Shown: positions 27,781 through 36,838, counted from the stretch's first letter. The stretch is 64,000 bases of DNA from Mycobacterium colombiense (GCF_001953985.1 NZ_MBEI01000053.1:124001-188000); one strand, 5' to 3'. Translations and numbers: made by a program. The notes: generated by a model not told the origin, from the sequence alone.

Positions 27781-29136
27781 ATGGAACTGATAAAGCCCAC
27801 CGACGCGATCTTCCTGCTGGGAGAATCTCGCGAACATCCCATGCACGTCGGAGGCTTGCAGTTGTTCGAGCCGCCGCCGGGCGCCGGGCGCGGCTTCGTT
27901 CGTGACCTCTACAAAACCCTGGCCGCCGAGCCGGATTTCCAGCCCACGTTTCGCAAGCATCCCGCGAGCTTCGTCGGCGGAATCGCAAACCTGGGCTGGA
28001 CTTACGACAACGACGTCGACATCGACTATCACGTCCGGCGGTCGGCGCTGCCGTCGCCCAAACGGGTCCGCGAATTGCTCGAGCTCACATCGCGATGGCA
28101 CAGCAGCCTGCTGGATCGCCACCGCCCCTTGTGGGAGACCCACATCGTCGAAGGCCTCAAAGACGGCCGGTTCGCCATCTACACCAAGGTGCACCACGCG
28201 CTGATCGACGGTGTCTCCGCGCAGAAACTGATGCAGCGCGCGCTGACCACCGACCCCGACGACGTCGAGATCCGTGCCCCGTGGAGCCTGCGCAAACCCC
28301 AGCGCCGATCCGGCCCGTCTTCTCCACTGAGCTCGTTGGCCCGCACCGCGGGATCCCTTGCCGCGCTTGCCCCCTCGACAATAGGGCTGGCGCGTGCGGC
28401 GCTGTTCGAGCAGCAACTGACCCTGCCCTTCGGGGCGCCGAAGACCATGTTGAACGTCAAGATCGGCGGCGCCCGACGCTGCGCCGCGCAGTCCTGGTCA
28501 CTGGACCGCATCAAAGGCGTCAAGCGGGCCGCGGGGGTCACGGTGAACGACGTCGTGCTGGCGATGTGTTCAGGCGCCCTGCGCTATTACCTGCTCGAGC
28601 ACGACGCGCTGCCGGACACGCCGCTGATCGCGATGGTCCCGGTGAGTCTGCGCACCGAGGAGGAGGCCGACGCCGGTGGCAACCTGGTCGGGGCCATCCT
28701 GTGCAATCTCGCGACCGACGCCGACGATCCCGCGCAGCGACTGCTGACCATCAGCGAGTCGATGCGCAGCAACAAGAAGGTCTTCTCGCAGTTGCCACGG
28801 TTACAGGCGCTGGCGCTGTCGGCCGTCAATACGTCAGCGTTGGCGTTGGCGGCGGTCCCGGGCTGGGTCGCGTCGACGTCACCCCCGTTCAACATCATCA
28901 TTTCGAACGTGCCGGGACCGACGCAGCCGATCTACTACGGCGGCGCCCGGCTCGACGGCAACTACCCGCTGTCCATCGCGCTGGACGGCCAGGCGCTGAA
29001 CATCACCCTGGCCAACAACGCCGGCAATCTGGACTTCGGTCTGGTGGGGTGCCGGCGCAGCGTCCCGCATCTGCAACGCCTGCTCGCGCACCTGGAGTCC
29101 TCGCTCAAGGATCTGGAACGCGCTGTGGGAGAATAA
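27781..29136 (+). CDS. Wax ester synthase / diacylglycerol acyltransferase (WS/DGAT)
   Basis: This 451-residue acyltransferase of the mycobacterial Tgs/WS-DGAT family makes triacylglycerol or wax esters from acyl-CoA. The catalytic motif HHALIDG lies at residues 138-144. Other family features are the N-terminal MHVGGLQLFEPP, RHRPLWETHIVEGL and the C-terminal FNIIISNVPGP. The ATG at 27781 gives the expected family length. It heads a run of co-directed genes (Nudix six bases later, haloalkane dehalogenase, P450), which is probably one transcript. Confidence 0.93.
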   Translation: MELIKPTDAIFLLGESREHPMHVGGLQLFEPPPGAGRGFVRDLYKTLAAEPDFQPTFRKHPASFVGGIANLGWTYDNDVDIDYHVRRSALPSPKRVRELLELTSRWHSSLLDRHRPLWETHIVEGLKDGRFAIYTKVHHALIDGVSAQKLMQRALTTDPDDVEIRAPWSLRKPQRRSGPSSPLSSLARTAGSLAALAPSTIGLARAALFEQQLTLPFGAPKTMLNVKIGGARRCAAQSWSLDRIKGVKRAAGVTVNDVVLAMCSGALRYYLLEHDALPDTPLIAMVPVSLRTEEEADAGGNLVGAILCNLATDADDPAQRLLTISESMRSNKKVFSQLPRLQALALSAVNTSALALAAVPGWVASTSPPFNIIISNVPGPTQPIYYGGARLDGNYPLSIALDGQALNITLANNAGNLDFGLVGCRRSVPHLQRLLAHLESSLKDLERAVGE

Positions 29137-29142
29137 AACTCG

Positions 29143-29628
29143 ATGGCCAAACTCAGCGCTGGCGTGATGTTGTACCGGACCTGCGACGGCGTCGTCGAGG
29201 TATTGATCGCGCATCCGGGTGGGCCGTTCTGGGCCCGCAAAGACGACGGCGCGTGGTCGATACCGAAGGGCGAGTACACCGACGGGGAGGATCCCTGGGC
29301 CGCCGCGCAGCGTGAGTTCGCCGAGGAGCTCGCGCTGGCGGTGCCGGCCGGCCCGCGAATAGACCTGGGTCAGCTGAAGCAATCCGGTGGCAAGGTGGTG
29401 AGCGCCTTCGCCGTGCACGGCGACCTCGACATCACCGACGCGCGCAGCAACACTTTTGAATTGGAGTGGCCGAAAGGATCGGGCAAGCTGCGGGAGTTTC
29501 CCGAGGTCGATCGGGTGGGCTGGTTCGCCGTGGCGACCGCGCGCATCAAATTGCTGAAGGGACAGCTCGGCTTTCTCGATCGCCTGATGGCGGATCCGGG
29601 CCTGGCCGGACTATCCGAAGGGACGTGA
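29143..29628 (+). CDS. Nudix hydrolase
   Basis: This 161-residue protein hydrolyses nucleoside-diphosphate-linked compounds. The Nudix box begins at Gly43 and includes Glu49, Arg57-Glu58 and Glu61-Glu62. The last Gly of the consensus is Ala64, a tolerated change. The ending WFAVATARIKLLKGQLGFLDRL is typical of the small NUDIX/DUF-type mycobacterial proteins. It starts six bases after the WS/DGAT stop and ends one base before the dehalogenase start. Confidence 0.9.
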   Translation: MAKLSAGVMLYRTCDGVVEVLIAHPGGPFWARKDDGAWSIPKGEYTDGEDPWAAAQREFAEELALAVPAGPRIDLGQLKQSGGKVVSAFAVHGDLDITDARSNTFELEWPKGSGKLREFPEVDRVGWFAVATARIKLLKGQLGFLDRLMADPGLAGLSEGT

Positions 29629-29629
29629 C

Positions 29630-30535
29630 ATGCGAACGCTGCGAACACCCGACGACCGATTCGACGGCGTCCCCGGCTTTCGTTACGCCCCAAGGTATGG
29701 CGAAGTATCCGACGATGAAGGCGGCACACTGCGCGTGGCCTGGGTCGAGGACGGCCCGGAAGGCGCCGATCCGATTCTCATGCTGCACGGCGAGCCGTCG
29801 TGGTCGTATCTGTACCGCAAGATGATTCCGGTACTGGCCGCCGCCGGTCATCGGGTCATCTGCCCCGACCTGGTCGGGTTCGGCCGTTCGGACAAGCCCA
29901 CCCGCCTCGAAGACCACAGCTACGCGCGCCACGTCGAGTGGATGCGTGCGGTGGCCTTCGATGTGCTCGACCTCCGCAACGTCACCCTGGTCGGTCAGGA
30001 CTGGGGCGGCCTGATCGGATTACGGCTTGCCGCAGAGCATCCCGAGCGGTTCGCGCGGGTGGTCGTCGCCAACACCGGGCTGCCGAACGGCGAGCAGCCC
30101 ATGGCCGACGTCTGGTGGCGCTTCCGCGAAGCCATCACGTCGGCGCCGACGCTGGACATCGGCGCGTTCGTGCAGGGCGGTTGTCGCCGGCCGATGAGCG
30201 AGGAGGACCGCGCGGGCTACGACGCGCCGTTCCCCACCGACGAATACTGCGCCGGGCCGCGCGCCATGCCCGGCCTGGTCCCCACGACACCGGAGGATCC
30301 CGCCGCGGCGGCCAACAAGACCGCCTGGACCAGGCTGTCGGTGAGCCCGACACCGATGCTGGTCGCCTTCAGTGACGGCGACCCGATCACCGGACCGATG
30401 GCCGCCATCTTCCAGCGTGAGATGCGCGGCGCACAGGGTATCGACCACCCGGTGATCCGCGGTGCCGGCCATTTCTTGCAGGAGGACGCCGGAGCGGAAC
30501 TGGCCGGCCACATCGTGGAGTTCCTGCGCCGCTGA
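29630..30535 (+). CDS. Haloalkane dehalogenase (subfamily I-like)
   Basis: This 301-residue alpha/beta hydrolase shows the expected dehalogenase active site. Nucleophile Asp124 is followed by halide-binding Trp125 (VGQDWGG), the oxyanion region is LHGEPSWSYLY, an acid residue lies near Asp249/Asp251 and base His281 sits in GAGHFLQED. The sequence aligns along its length with the mycobacterial enzymes DmbB (Rv2296) and DhmA, but is clearly divergent in the cap domain (residues 155-215). It would hydrolyse haloalkanes, although natural substrates of these enzymes are unsettled. Start ATG at 29630 follows the Nudix stop directly. Confidence 0.9.
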   Translation: MRTLRTPDDRFDGVPGFRYAPRYGEVSDDEGGTLRVAWVEDGPEGADPILMLHGEPSWSYLYRKMIPVLAAAGHRVICPDLVGFGRSDKPTRLEDHSYARHVEWMRAVAFDVLDLRNVTLVGQDWGGLIGLRLAAEHPERFARVVVANTGLPNGEQPMADVWWRFREAITSAPTLDIGAFVQGGCRRPMSEEDRAGYDAPFPTDEYCAGPRAMPGLVPTTPEDPAAAANKTAWTRLSVSPTPMLVAFSDGDPITGPMAAIFQREMRGAQGIDHPVIRGAGHFLQEDAGAELAGHIVEFLRR

Positions 30536-30570
30536 GTGGGGCGCTGCCGGGCGGCGGGCACAATGTCAGC

Positions 30571-31830
30571 ATGACGACAGCGCCGACCGAGTCCACAAAA
30601 CCCGACGAGCTGTTGGTGCGCCTGTTGGACCCGGCGGTCCGTGCCGACCCCTACCCGCTGTTCGCGCAATTTCGCGAAGGCGGATCATTCGCGTTGCCGG
30701 AGGGCAACCTCGCGGTGTTCTCGACCTACCGCGACTGCGACGAAGTTCTGCGCCACCCGTCGTCGAGCAACGACCGGCTCAAGTCGACGGCCGCCCGCGC
30801 GCAGATCGAGGCGCAGACCCAGCAGCTCATCGAGGCCGGTGCCGAGGCGCCGCCGCAAACCCCGCCGGGATTCCTGTTCCAGGACCCGCCGGACCACACC
30901 CGGCTGCGCAAATTGGTCAGCAAGGCGTTCGCGCCGAAGGTGGTGAACGCGCTGCAACCCGACATCACCGCGCTGATCGACGGGTTGCTCGACCGGATCG
31001 CCGAACGGGGACGGTTCGAAGTCGTCGAGGACCTCGCCTACCCACTGCCGGTGGCGGTCATCTGCCGGCTGCTCGGCGTACCGATCGAGGACGAGCCGCA
31101 ATTCAGCCGGGTCTCCGCGCTGCTGGCGCAATCCCTGGACCCCTTCGTCGCCTTCACCGGAACACCGTCGGACAACCTGAAAGAGCGGATGGACGCCGGA
31201 ATGTGGTTGCGCGCGTACCTACATGGCCTGATCGACCGGCGACGCTCGCGGCCCGGTGACGATCTGATGTCCGGGCTGATCGCCGTGGAAGAGTCGGGCG
31301 ACCAGCTGACCGCGGAGGAGATCGTCTCCACCTGCGTCCTGTTGTTGGTCGCCGGTCACGAGACCACGGTGAACCTGATCGGCAACGCGGTCCTGGCGAT
31401 GCTGCGCCAGCCGTCGCAATGGGCCGCGCTCGGCGCCGACGCCAACCGTGCCCCGGCGGTCATCGAGGAGACGCTGCGCTACGACCCGCCGGTGCAGATG
31501 ATCGCCCGAACCGCAGGCGACGACATGGCAATTGGGGGCATCGACGTGCCCGCGGGCGACATCATGATGCTGCTGACCGCCGCCGCCCAGCGCGATCCCG
31601 CCGAATACGACCGCCCCGACGTCTTCGACCCGGATCGGAAAGCGCTGCGGCACTTAGGATTCGGTCGGGGTGCGCATTACTGCCTGGGCGCCCCGCTGGC
31701 CCGGCTGGAGGCCGGCGTGGCTCTGTCCGCGGTGACGGCGCGTTTTCCGAACGCCCGGCTGGACAGTGAGCCCCAGTACAAGACCAATGTCACGCTGCGC
31801 GGGCTGTCGCAGCTCATGGTCACGGTCTAG
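30571..31830 (+). CDS. Cytochrome P450
   Basis: This 419-residue soluble P450 has the I-helix motif LVAGHETTVNLIG, the ExxR motif EETLRYDPPVQM and the haem loop FGRGAHYCLGAPLARLE. The DPPDHTRLRKLVSKAF segment typical of bacterial P450s is present. It follows the haloalkane dehalogenase by 35 bases in the same direction and ends with a four-base overlap with a convergent small gene. No ferredoxin is adjacent. The substrate is unassigned. Confidence 0.94.
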   Translation: MTTAPTESTKPDELLVRLLDPAVRADPYPLFAQFREGGSFALPEGNLAVFSTYRDCDEVLRHPSSSNDRLKSTAARAQIEAQTQQLIEAGAEAPPQTPPGFLFQDPPDHTRLRKLVSKAFAPKVVNALQPDITALIDGLLDRIAERGRFEVVEDLAYPLPVAVICRLLGVPIEDEPQFSRVSALLAQSLDPFVAFTGTPSDNLKERMDAGMWLRAYLHGLIDRRRSRPGDDLMSGLIAVEESGDQLTAEEIVSTCVLLLVAGHETTVNLIGNAVLAMLRQPSQWAALGADANRAPAVIEETLRYDPPVQMIARTAGDDMAIGGIDVPAGDIMMLLTAAAQRDPAEYDRPDVFDPDRKALRHLGFGRGAHYCLGAPLARLEAGVALSAVTARFPNARLDSEPQYKTNVTLRGLSQLMVTV

Positions 31831-32195
31831 TCCCGTTCCCAGGGCGGCCTCTCGTCCATCTTCTTGTAGTACTTCGCCAGGTGGCTCTTGATCCGATCGA
31901 CATCGGACGCGGGCACGTCGATGCCACCGCGCGCGCCGTCCATGATCGCGCCGGCCGCCATCACTCCGCGCGGCACGGCTTTGAGGTCGCCGTCGATGAC
32001 GTCGGCGATCAGCAGCTTGTAGGCCGTGAAGTTGTCCTTTTTGTCGCTGTCGTACCAGACGTGCGCGTCGCGGTATTTCTGGTTCGGACCGTCCTGTGCA
32101 TCGGCCCACTTGCGCACCCGCTTTTCGGCGCCGTCGCCGTCCCACTTGCGGTCACGATCGGCCAGCGGCAGATCTTGAAACGTTGTGACTGACAT
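31827..32195 (-). CDS. Hypothetical protein resembling the C-terminal part of phage prohead proteases
   Basis: This 122-residue hydrophilic protein is rich in Lys, Arg and Asp. Its pattern (WDGDGAEKRVRKWADAQ, then NFTAYKLLIADVIDGDL, AAGAIMDGARGGIDVPASD, ending HLAKYYKKMDERPPWE) resembles the tail region often attached to actinobacterial prohead proteases. No protease catalytic triad is present. No other phage genes are nearby, so it is a standalone copy of that domain rather than part of a prophage. Function unknown. It overlaps the P450 gene by four bases, tail to tail. Confidence 0.7.
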   Translation of the reverse strand: MSVTTFQDLPLADRDRKWDGDGAEKRVRKWADAQDGPNQKYRDAHVWYDSDKKDNFTAYKLLIADVIDGDLKAVPRGVMAAGAIMDGARGGIDVPASDVDRIKSHLAKYYKKMDERPPWERD

Positions 32196-32237
32196 GCCGG
32201 TCGCGTGCCCGCTCGCGTCGGGTGCTAAACGGCCAAA

Positions 32238-32255
32238 ACCGCTTACTCAAGCGGT
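32238..32255. promoter_or_regulatory. Inverted repeat ACCGCTT-ACTC-AAGCGGT
   Basis: Perfect 7-base arms lie in the 82-base divergent region between the gene at 32195 (minus) and the secreted protein at 32278 (plus). It may be an operator for either; no adjacent regulator is present. Confidence 0.45.
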
Positions 32256-32277
32256 AGCGTCGTGACGGGAGGCAACC

Positions 32278-32565
32278 ATGAAGCGCGGCATCGTTGGTGG
32301 ATCGGCTGCCCTGCTGACGGCCGCAGGGCTGATCGCCTCAGCGCCGCCGGCCGGCGCCGGCTGCCAGTACGGGGGACCCGTTCTCAGCAAGTGCGACGGG
32401 CCCGTCCAACCCGACGGCACCTGGCAACGTTGCGTCGCGGTCACCCGCCTGGTCCCCAATGGCGCCAGTTCCTACCTCGTGCCCGACAACCACTGCGGTC
32501 TGATGGGCCCCAACCAGCAGCCCTCGGATTTCACCTTCGCCGACCCACCGACGCACATCGACTGA
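32278..32565 (+). CDS. Small secreted cysteine-containing protein
   Basis: This 95-residue protein has a clear Sec signal peptide (MKRGIVGGSAALLTAAGLI, cleavage expected after PAGAG). The mature domain contains four cysteines (CQYGG, KCDGPVQPDGTWQRC, NHCGLMG), probably in disulfides. The segment CDGPVQPDGTWQRC recurs in small exported mycobacterial proteins of unknown function. GGGAGG lies upstream of the ATG at the usual distance. Periplasmic or cell-wall location is expected. Confidence 0.8.
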   Translation: MKRGIVGGSAALLTAAGLIASAPPAGAGCQYGGPVLSKCDGPVQPDGTWQRCVAVTRLVPNGASSYLVPDNHCGLMGPNQQPSDFTFADPPTHID

Positions 32566-32697
32566 GCCGGGAACCCGCCGTTGGTCTTCCTGACATGGAT
32601 CGCGCGGTCGAGCACCTCTTCGCAGTTGTATGACGGTCACTCCACGGCGCGGTTTGGGCGGCCGTGATTTGTCGTACCCCGCTGCGATGATGTCGTT

Positions 32698-33954
32698 ATG
32701 TCGTCCACCGCATCGCCTCCCGCGGCGGTGAGCCCTGCCGAGCGCCTTGAGGTGTTGTTCGAAGAGTTGGCGGAGTTGAACGGTCAGCGCAATGCGATTG
32801 ATGGGCGCATTGTGGAGATCGTCGCCGAGGTGGAGCGCGACGAGTTGTGGGGTGTTACCGGTGCCCGGTCGGTGCCGGCGTTGGTGGCCTGGAAGATGGG
32901 TTCGTCGGCGAATACCGCCGCCACGATCGCGACGGTGGCACACAGGCTGGAGGAGTTTCCCCGCTGCGTGGCGGGCATGCGGGAGGGTCGGCTGTCGCTG
33001 GACCAGGTCGGGGTGATTGCGGCGCGGGCGGGCGAGGGATCCGATGAGCATTACGCAGAGCTCGCCGCGGTCGCGACGGTTAACCAGCTGCGCACCGCGG
33101 TCAAGCTGGAACCGCGACCCGAACCCGAATCCCGGTCGGATCGGCCTGAACCGCAGGCCTCGATCACCAAGACCGCCGACGACGAGGGCAGCTGTTGGCG
33201 GATCAAACTTTCGCACCCCGATGCGGCGAAGTTCGACGCGGCGTTGGCGTCTCATCGTGATGCGCTGATCGCCGAGTGGAAGCGCGATCGAGACAACGGC
33301 GACCGCGTCTGCGATCAGGCGCCGCCGTTGCCGGGGACTGGCGAGGCGTTCATGCGCCTGGTCGAGGCCGGCTGGGACGCCGAGGCGGCCCGCCGCCCGC
33401 ACGGGCAGCAGACCACGGTGGTGGTGCACGTCGACGTTGAGCGGTGCGCGGCGGCCCTGCATCTGGGTCCGCTGCTCACCGACGCCGAACGGCGATACCT
33501 CACGTGTGATGCCACCTGTGAAGTCTGGTTCGAACGTGCCGGCGAGGTCATCGGCGCCGGGCGAGCGACCCGCCTGATCAACCGGCGGCTTCGCCGCGCG
33601 CTCGAGCACCGCCATCGCATGTGCGCGGTTCCGGGTTGTGGGGCCACCCGTGGTCTGCACGCCCATCACATCCGGCACTGGGAGGACGGCGGTCCGACCG
33701 AGCTGTCCAATCTGGTGTTGGTGTGCCCGTATCACCATCGTTTGCACCACCGGGGCGTTATCACCATCGCCGGACCCACCGACGATCTCATCGTCACCGA
33801 CAGCTCCGGTCGGCGGCTGCGCGCTGGATCGCTCGCGCGTCCGCCAAACCTTCCCCCGCCCGCCGTCCCACCGTGTCCCGGGCCCACCGGCGAGCGCGCC
33901 GACTGGTGGTGGTATGAGCCCTTCCAGCCGCAACCACCACCGACGACCAACTAG
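32698..33954 (+). CDS. DUF222 / HNH endonuclease domain protein (13E12 family)
   Basis: This 418-residue protein belongs to the REP13E12-type family abundant in mycobacteria. The N-terminal DUF222 region (residues 10-270) includes VPALVAWKMGSS and GRLSLDQVGVIAARAGEG. The C-terminal HNH nuclease motif reads CAVPGCGATRGLHAHHIRHW, followed by ELSNLVLVCPYHHRLHHRG with the metal-binding Cys and His residues. These genes often serve as phage or element integration sites in M. tuberculosis. Here it appears intact, with ATG at 32698. The biological role is unknown. Confidence 0.92.
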   Translation: MSSTASPPAAVSPAERLEVLFEELAELNGQRNAIDGRIVEIVAEVERDELWGVTGARSVPALVAWKMGSSANTAATIATVAHRLEEFPRCVAGMREGRLSLDQVGVIAARAGEGSDEHYAELAAVATVNQLRTAVKLEPRPEPESRSDRPEPQASITKTADDEGSCWRIKLSHPDAAKFDAALASHRDALIAEWKRDRDNGDRVCDQAPPLPGTGEAFMRLVEAGWDAEAARRPHGQQTTVVVHVDVERCAAALHLGPLLTDAERRYLTCDATCEVWFERAGEVIGAGRATRLINRRLRRALEHRHRMCAVPGCGATRGLHAHHIRHWEDGGPTELSNLVLVCPYHHRLHHRGVITIAGPTDDLIVTDSSGRRLRAGSLARPPNLPPPAVPPCPGPTGERADWWWYEPFQPQPPPTTN

Positions 33955-34023
33955 GTACCTTGCAACCGCCGGTCTATCACCAGCACCGGACGCAAGCTCA
34001 AACAGGTTGGGGCATCAACGAAT

Positions 34024-35094
34024 TCAGCCCGGGCCGAGTCCCGGCACGATCTCGCCGAGGCTGAACGTCACCGGTTGTTCGAGCTGTTCATACGTGCACG
34101 AGCGCGGTTCGCGATCCGGACGCCAGCGATTGAACTGCGCGGTATGACGAAATCGCCGCCCTTCCATGTGGTCGTAGCGGACCTCGACCACACGTTCGGG
34201 CCGCAGCGGCACGAACGACAGATCCTTACCGGCGTTCCAGCGCGAGAACTCGTTCTTACGAGGAGTCCGCTCGCCGGCTTCGTGCGCGGCCCAATTCCAC
34301 GGATGATCCTCGAAATCTGTGACGAGGGGCTGTAGTTCGTCGAACAGCCGCCGCCGCTCGGCCATCGGAAACGCGCCGATCACGCCGACCGACGCGAGCT
34401 GGCCGTCATCCTGATACAGACCCAACAACAGCGAACCAATCGCGCCGGCACCGGATTTGTGCACCCGATAGCCGGCGACCACACAGTCGGCGGTCCGCTC
34501 GTGCTTGATCTTGAACATGATCCGCTTGTCCGGCTGGTAGGTGATGGCGAGCGGCTTGGCAATGACGCCGTCGAGGCCGGCACCCTCGAATTCGTCGAAC
34601 CAGCGCTGCGCGGTGCCCAGATCGGTCGTCGCCGGCGTGACATGGATCGAGGGTCCCGAGCCCGCCAGGGCGTCGACCAGGGCGGCGCGCCGCTCGCTGA
34701 AGGGTCGTCGGGTGTAGTCGTCGTCGCCGAGGGCGAGCAAGTCGAACGCGATGAAGGACGCCGGCGTAGCCTCGGCGAGCATCCGCACCCGCGAGTCGGC
34801 CGGGTGAATGCGTTGCTGCAGCGCCTCGAAATCCAGTCCGTGGTCGGTGGCGATGACGATTTCGCCGTCGATCACGCAGCGCTCCGGCAGCTCGGCGTTG
34901 ACCGCGGCGACCAGATCGGGGAAATAGCGCGTCATCGGCCGTTCGTTGCGGCTGCCCAGCTCGACCTGATCGTGGTCGCGGAAACAGATCGACCTGAAGC
35001 CGTCCCACTTGGGCTCATAGGACGCGTCAGGGGGAATTGAGCGCACCGACTTCGCCAGCATCGGCGACACCGGCGGCATGACAGGAAGGTCCAT
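34024..35094 (-). CDS. ligC: ATP-dependent DNA ligase LigC
   Basis: This 356-residue ATP-dependent ligase matches the length of M. tuberculosis LigC (Rv3731). The nucleotidyl-accepting Lys is K29 in EPKWDGFRS. Further ligase motifs are CVIDGEIVI, FIAFDLLAL, AGLDGVIAKPL and MFKIKHERTADCVVAGY, followed by an OB-fold region. It seals nicks and is linked with repair of gaps and backup end joining. The ATG at 35094 (MDLPVMPPVSPML) is chosen because the longer frame overlaps the divergent polymerase gene. The two genes start 26 bases apart back to back. Confidence 0.95.
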   Translation of the reverse strand: MDLPVMPPVSPMLAKSVRSIPPDASYEPKWDGFRSICFRDHDQVELGSRNERPMTRYFPDLVAAVNAELPERCVIDGEIVIATDHGLDFEALQQRIHPADSRVRMLAEATPASFIAFDLLALGDDDYTRRPFSERRAALVDALAGSGPSIHVTPATTDLGTAQRWFDEFEGAGLDGVIAKPLAITYQPDKRIMFKIKHERTADCVVAGYRVHKSGAGAIGSLLLGLYQDDGQLASVGVIGAFPMAERRRLFDELQPLVTDFEDHPWNWAAHEAGERTPRKNEFSRWNAGKDLSFVPLRPERVVEVRYDHMEGRRFRHTAQFNRWRPDREPRSCTYEQLEQPVTFSLGEIVPGLGPG

Positions 35095-35120
35095 AGCCTG
35101 ATTGTGCTGGAATCGAGGGT

Positions 35121-36152
35121 ATGGCTGCTGCAGAAGAGCTCGACGTCGACGGCGTCGCGGTGCGCCTGACCAATCCGGACAAGGTGTATTTCCCCAAACT
35201 GGGGTCGAAGGGGACCAAGCGACATTTGGTGGACTACTATCGCGCCGTCGCGGGCGGTCCGATGCTCGACACGCTGCGCGACCGGCCCACCCACCTGCAG
35301 CGCTTCCCGGACGGCATCGACGGCGAGGAGATCTACCAGAAGCGGATCCCGCAGCACCATCCCGACTACCTGCAGACGTGCCAGGTGACGTTTCCGTCCG
35401 GGCGGACGGCCGACGCGCTGAAGGTGACTCATCCGGCGGCGGTCGTGTGGGCGGCACAGATGGGCACCGTCACCTTGCACCCGTGGCAGGTGCGCTGTCC
35501 GGATACCGACCATCCCGACGAACTGCGCATCGATCTGGACCCGCAGCCCGGTGTCGCGTTCGAGCAGGCGCGCACCGTCGCGGTCGAGGTGCTGCGGCCG
35601 CTGCTCGACGAGCTCGGTCTGGTCGGATATCCGAAGACCTCGGGAGGTCGCGGGATCCACGTCTTTCTGCGGATCGCCAGCGACTGGGATTTCATCGAGG
35701 TGCGCCGCGCCGGCATCGCCCTGGCCCGCGAGGTCGAGCGCCGTGCGCCCGATCTCGTCACCACGTCCTGGTGGAAGGAAGAGCGCGGCGAGCGCATCTT
35801 CATCGACTTCAACCAGAATGCCCGGGACCGCACCATGGCGTCGGCGTATTCGGTGCGGCGCACACCGATCGCGACGGTATCGATGCCGCTGACGTGGGAG
35901 GCGCTGGCCGACGCCGAGCCGGACGACTACACCGTGGCAACCGTGCCCGATCTGGTCAGAGATCGAGAAGACCCCTGGGCCGCAATGGATGAGGCGGTCC
36001 AGTCGATCGCTTCCCTACTGGAAATGGCGGAGGCCGACGAAGAGCGCGGGCTGGGGGATATGCCGTATCCGCCGAATTACCCGAAAATGCCGGGAGAACC
36101 CAAACGCGTTCAGCCCAGCCGGGATCGAGATCTCAAAAGCGACAAGGGCTAG
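35121..36152 (+). CDS. LigD-like DNA primase-polymerase (Prim-PolC type)
   Basis: This 343-residue archaeo-eukaryotic primase-fold polymerase matches the POL domain of LigD and the standalone Rv3730c. Catalytic acids Asp138 and Asp140 are in ELRIDLDPQPG and the third is in RIFIDFNQNARDRT. The conserved GGRGIHVFLRI and VVWAAQMGTVTLHPW segments are present. It extends DNA with ribonucleotides or deoxynucleotides at gaps and breaks. Divergent pairing with ligC means both are likely expressed together for gap filling and sealing. The ATG at 35121 gives the family length. Confidence 0.94.
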   Translation: MAAAEELDVDGVAVRLTNPDKVYFPKLGSKGTKRHLVDYYRAVAGGPMLDTLRDRPTHLQRFPDGIDGEEIYQKRIPQHHPDYLQTCQVTFPSGRTADALKVTHPAAVVWAAQMGTVTLHPWQVRCPDTDHPDELRIDLDPQPGVAFEQARTVAVEVLRPLLDELGLVGYPKTSGGRGIHVFLRIASDWDFIEVRRAGIALAREVERRAPDLVTTSWWKEERGERIFIDFNQNARDRTMASAYSVRRTPIATVSMPLTWEALADAEPDDYTVATVPDLVRDREDPWAAMDEAVQSIASLLEMAEADEERGLGDMPYPPNYPKMPGEPKRVQPSRDRDLKSDKG

Positions 36153-36310
36153 CCGAAAGTCATCGAGTGCTCGCGGGATCGGAACCGCGGCCGGCGATTG
36201 GCCCGCGTTTACCCTCTCGCGTAGATCGCTGCCCACGTGAGGACCCAACGTTAGCACCTGCGACGCACCCCCGGGGGTGATTCTCTTGCGCCGCAGTGGC
36301 TTAAGGCGAT

Positions 36311-36325
36311 TTGTCACAGTGACAA
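36311..36325. promoter_or_regulatory. Palindrome TTGTCAC-A-GTGACAA
   Basis: Perfect 7-base arms around a single base in non-coding DNA 160 bases after the polymerase gene. The form is that of a TetR-type operator, but no regulator gene is adjacent. Confidence 0.45.
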
Positions 36326-36820
36326 TCCGGGTCATCGGGCATGGGGAACCGCGCGGCGCAAGGCCTCGGTGGGAAATGCCGAGCCAGCGTTAAGCTTGGA
36401 ATTGCCAACCGGATTCAAACCACACGAATTCCCCCACCCGAACTACCGAGGTGTCGGGGCCAACCACTTGTCAGCATTGATGCGCTGAGGCGATTAGTTT
36501 ACCGCTAACCCGTGCAAAGGCAGCAAGCAATTCGCGTGGAGCGTGCGCACGGCCCGAACGTGCGCACGCGCCCGCGTGCTTCGAGTGCCGGCGTGGTGTC
36601 CAGAGGTGACCGGAAACGCAACCGGCGGTCCGCAAAAGCCTTGAAGCCCAGTTGCTTTCAGATCACCAGGCCCCTGGCCGATGCGGTCACGGCACCATCC
36701 GCTGCGCCGGCACGTCGCGGCATCTAGCCGTGCGAGGACTGGCACCCAATGTCATTAGGGGAGCACTCAATAGGCCCGAATATGGGCCATACCGAGTAAT
36801 GGGTGCGAGTAGCTGAGACC

Positions 36821-36838
36821 CTGCCGGTTGCCCGGCAG
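36821..36838. other. Hairpin CTGCCGG-TTGC-CCGGCAG
   Basis: A perfect 7-base-pair stem with a four-base loop. A second short stem GGCCC/GGGCC lies at 36773-36788. They sit in the leader-like region before the GH172 gene and may belong to a structured RNA. Confidence 0.4.

Noticed and set aside
36540..36570. Repeated CGTGCGCACG elements as a possible CRISPR or replication repeat
   Set aside because: Only two copies, each a short self-complementary GC-rich word, with no spacer structure or neighbouring cas or replication genes.
36811..36838. CTGAGACC followed by a hairpin, reminiscent of a TPP riboswitch
   Set aside because: The other conserved TPP elements (AACCTGATC and the paired GATACC segment) are absent, and the downstream gene is not a thiamine gene.
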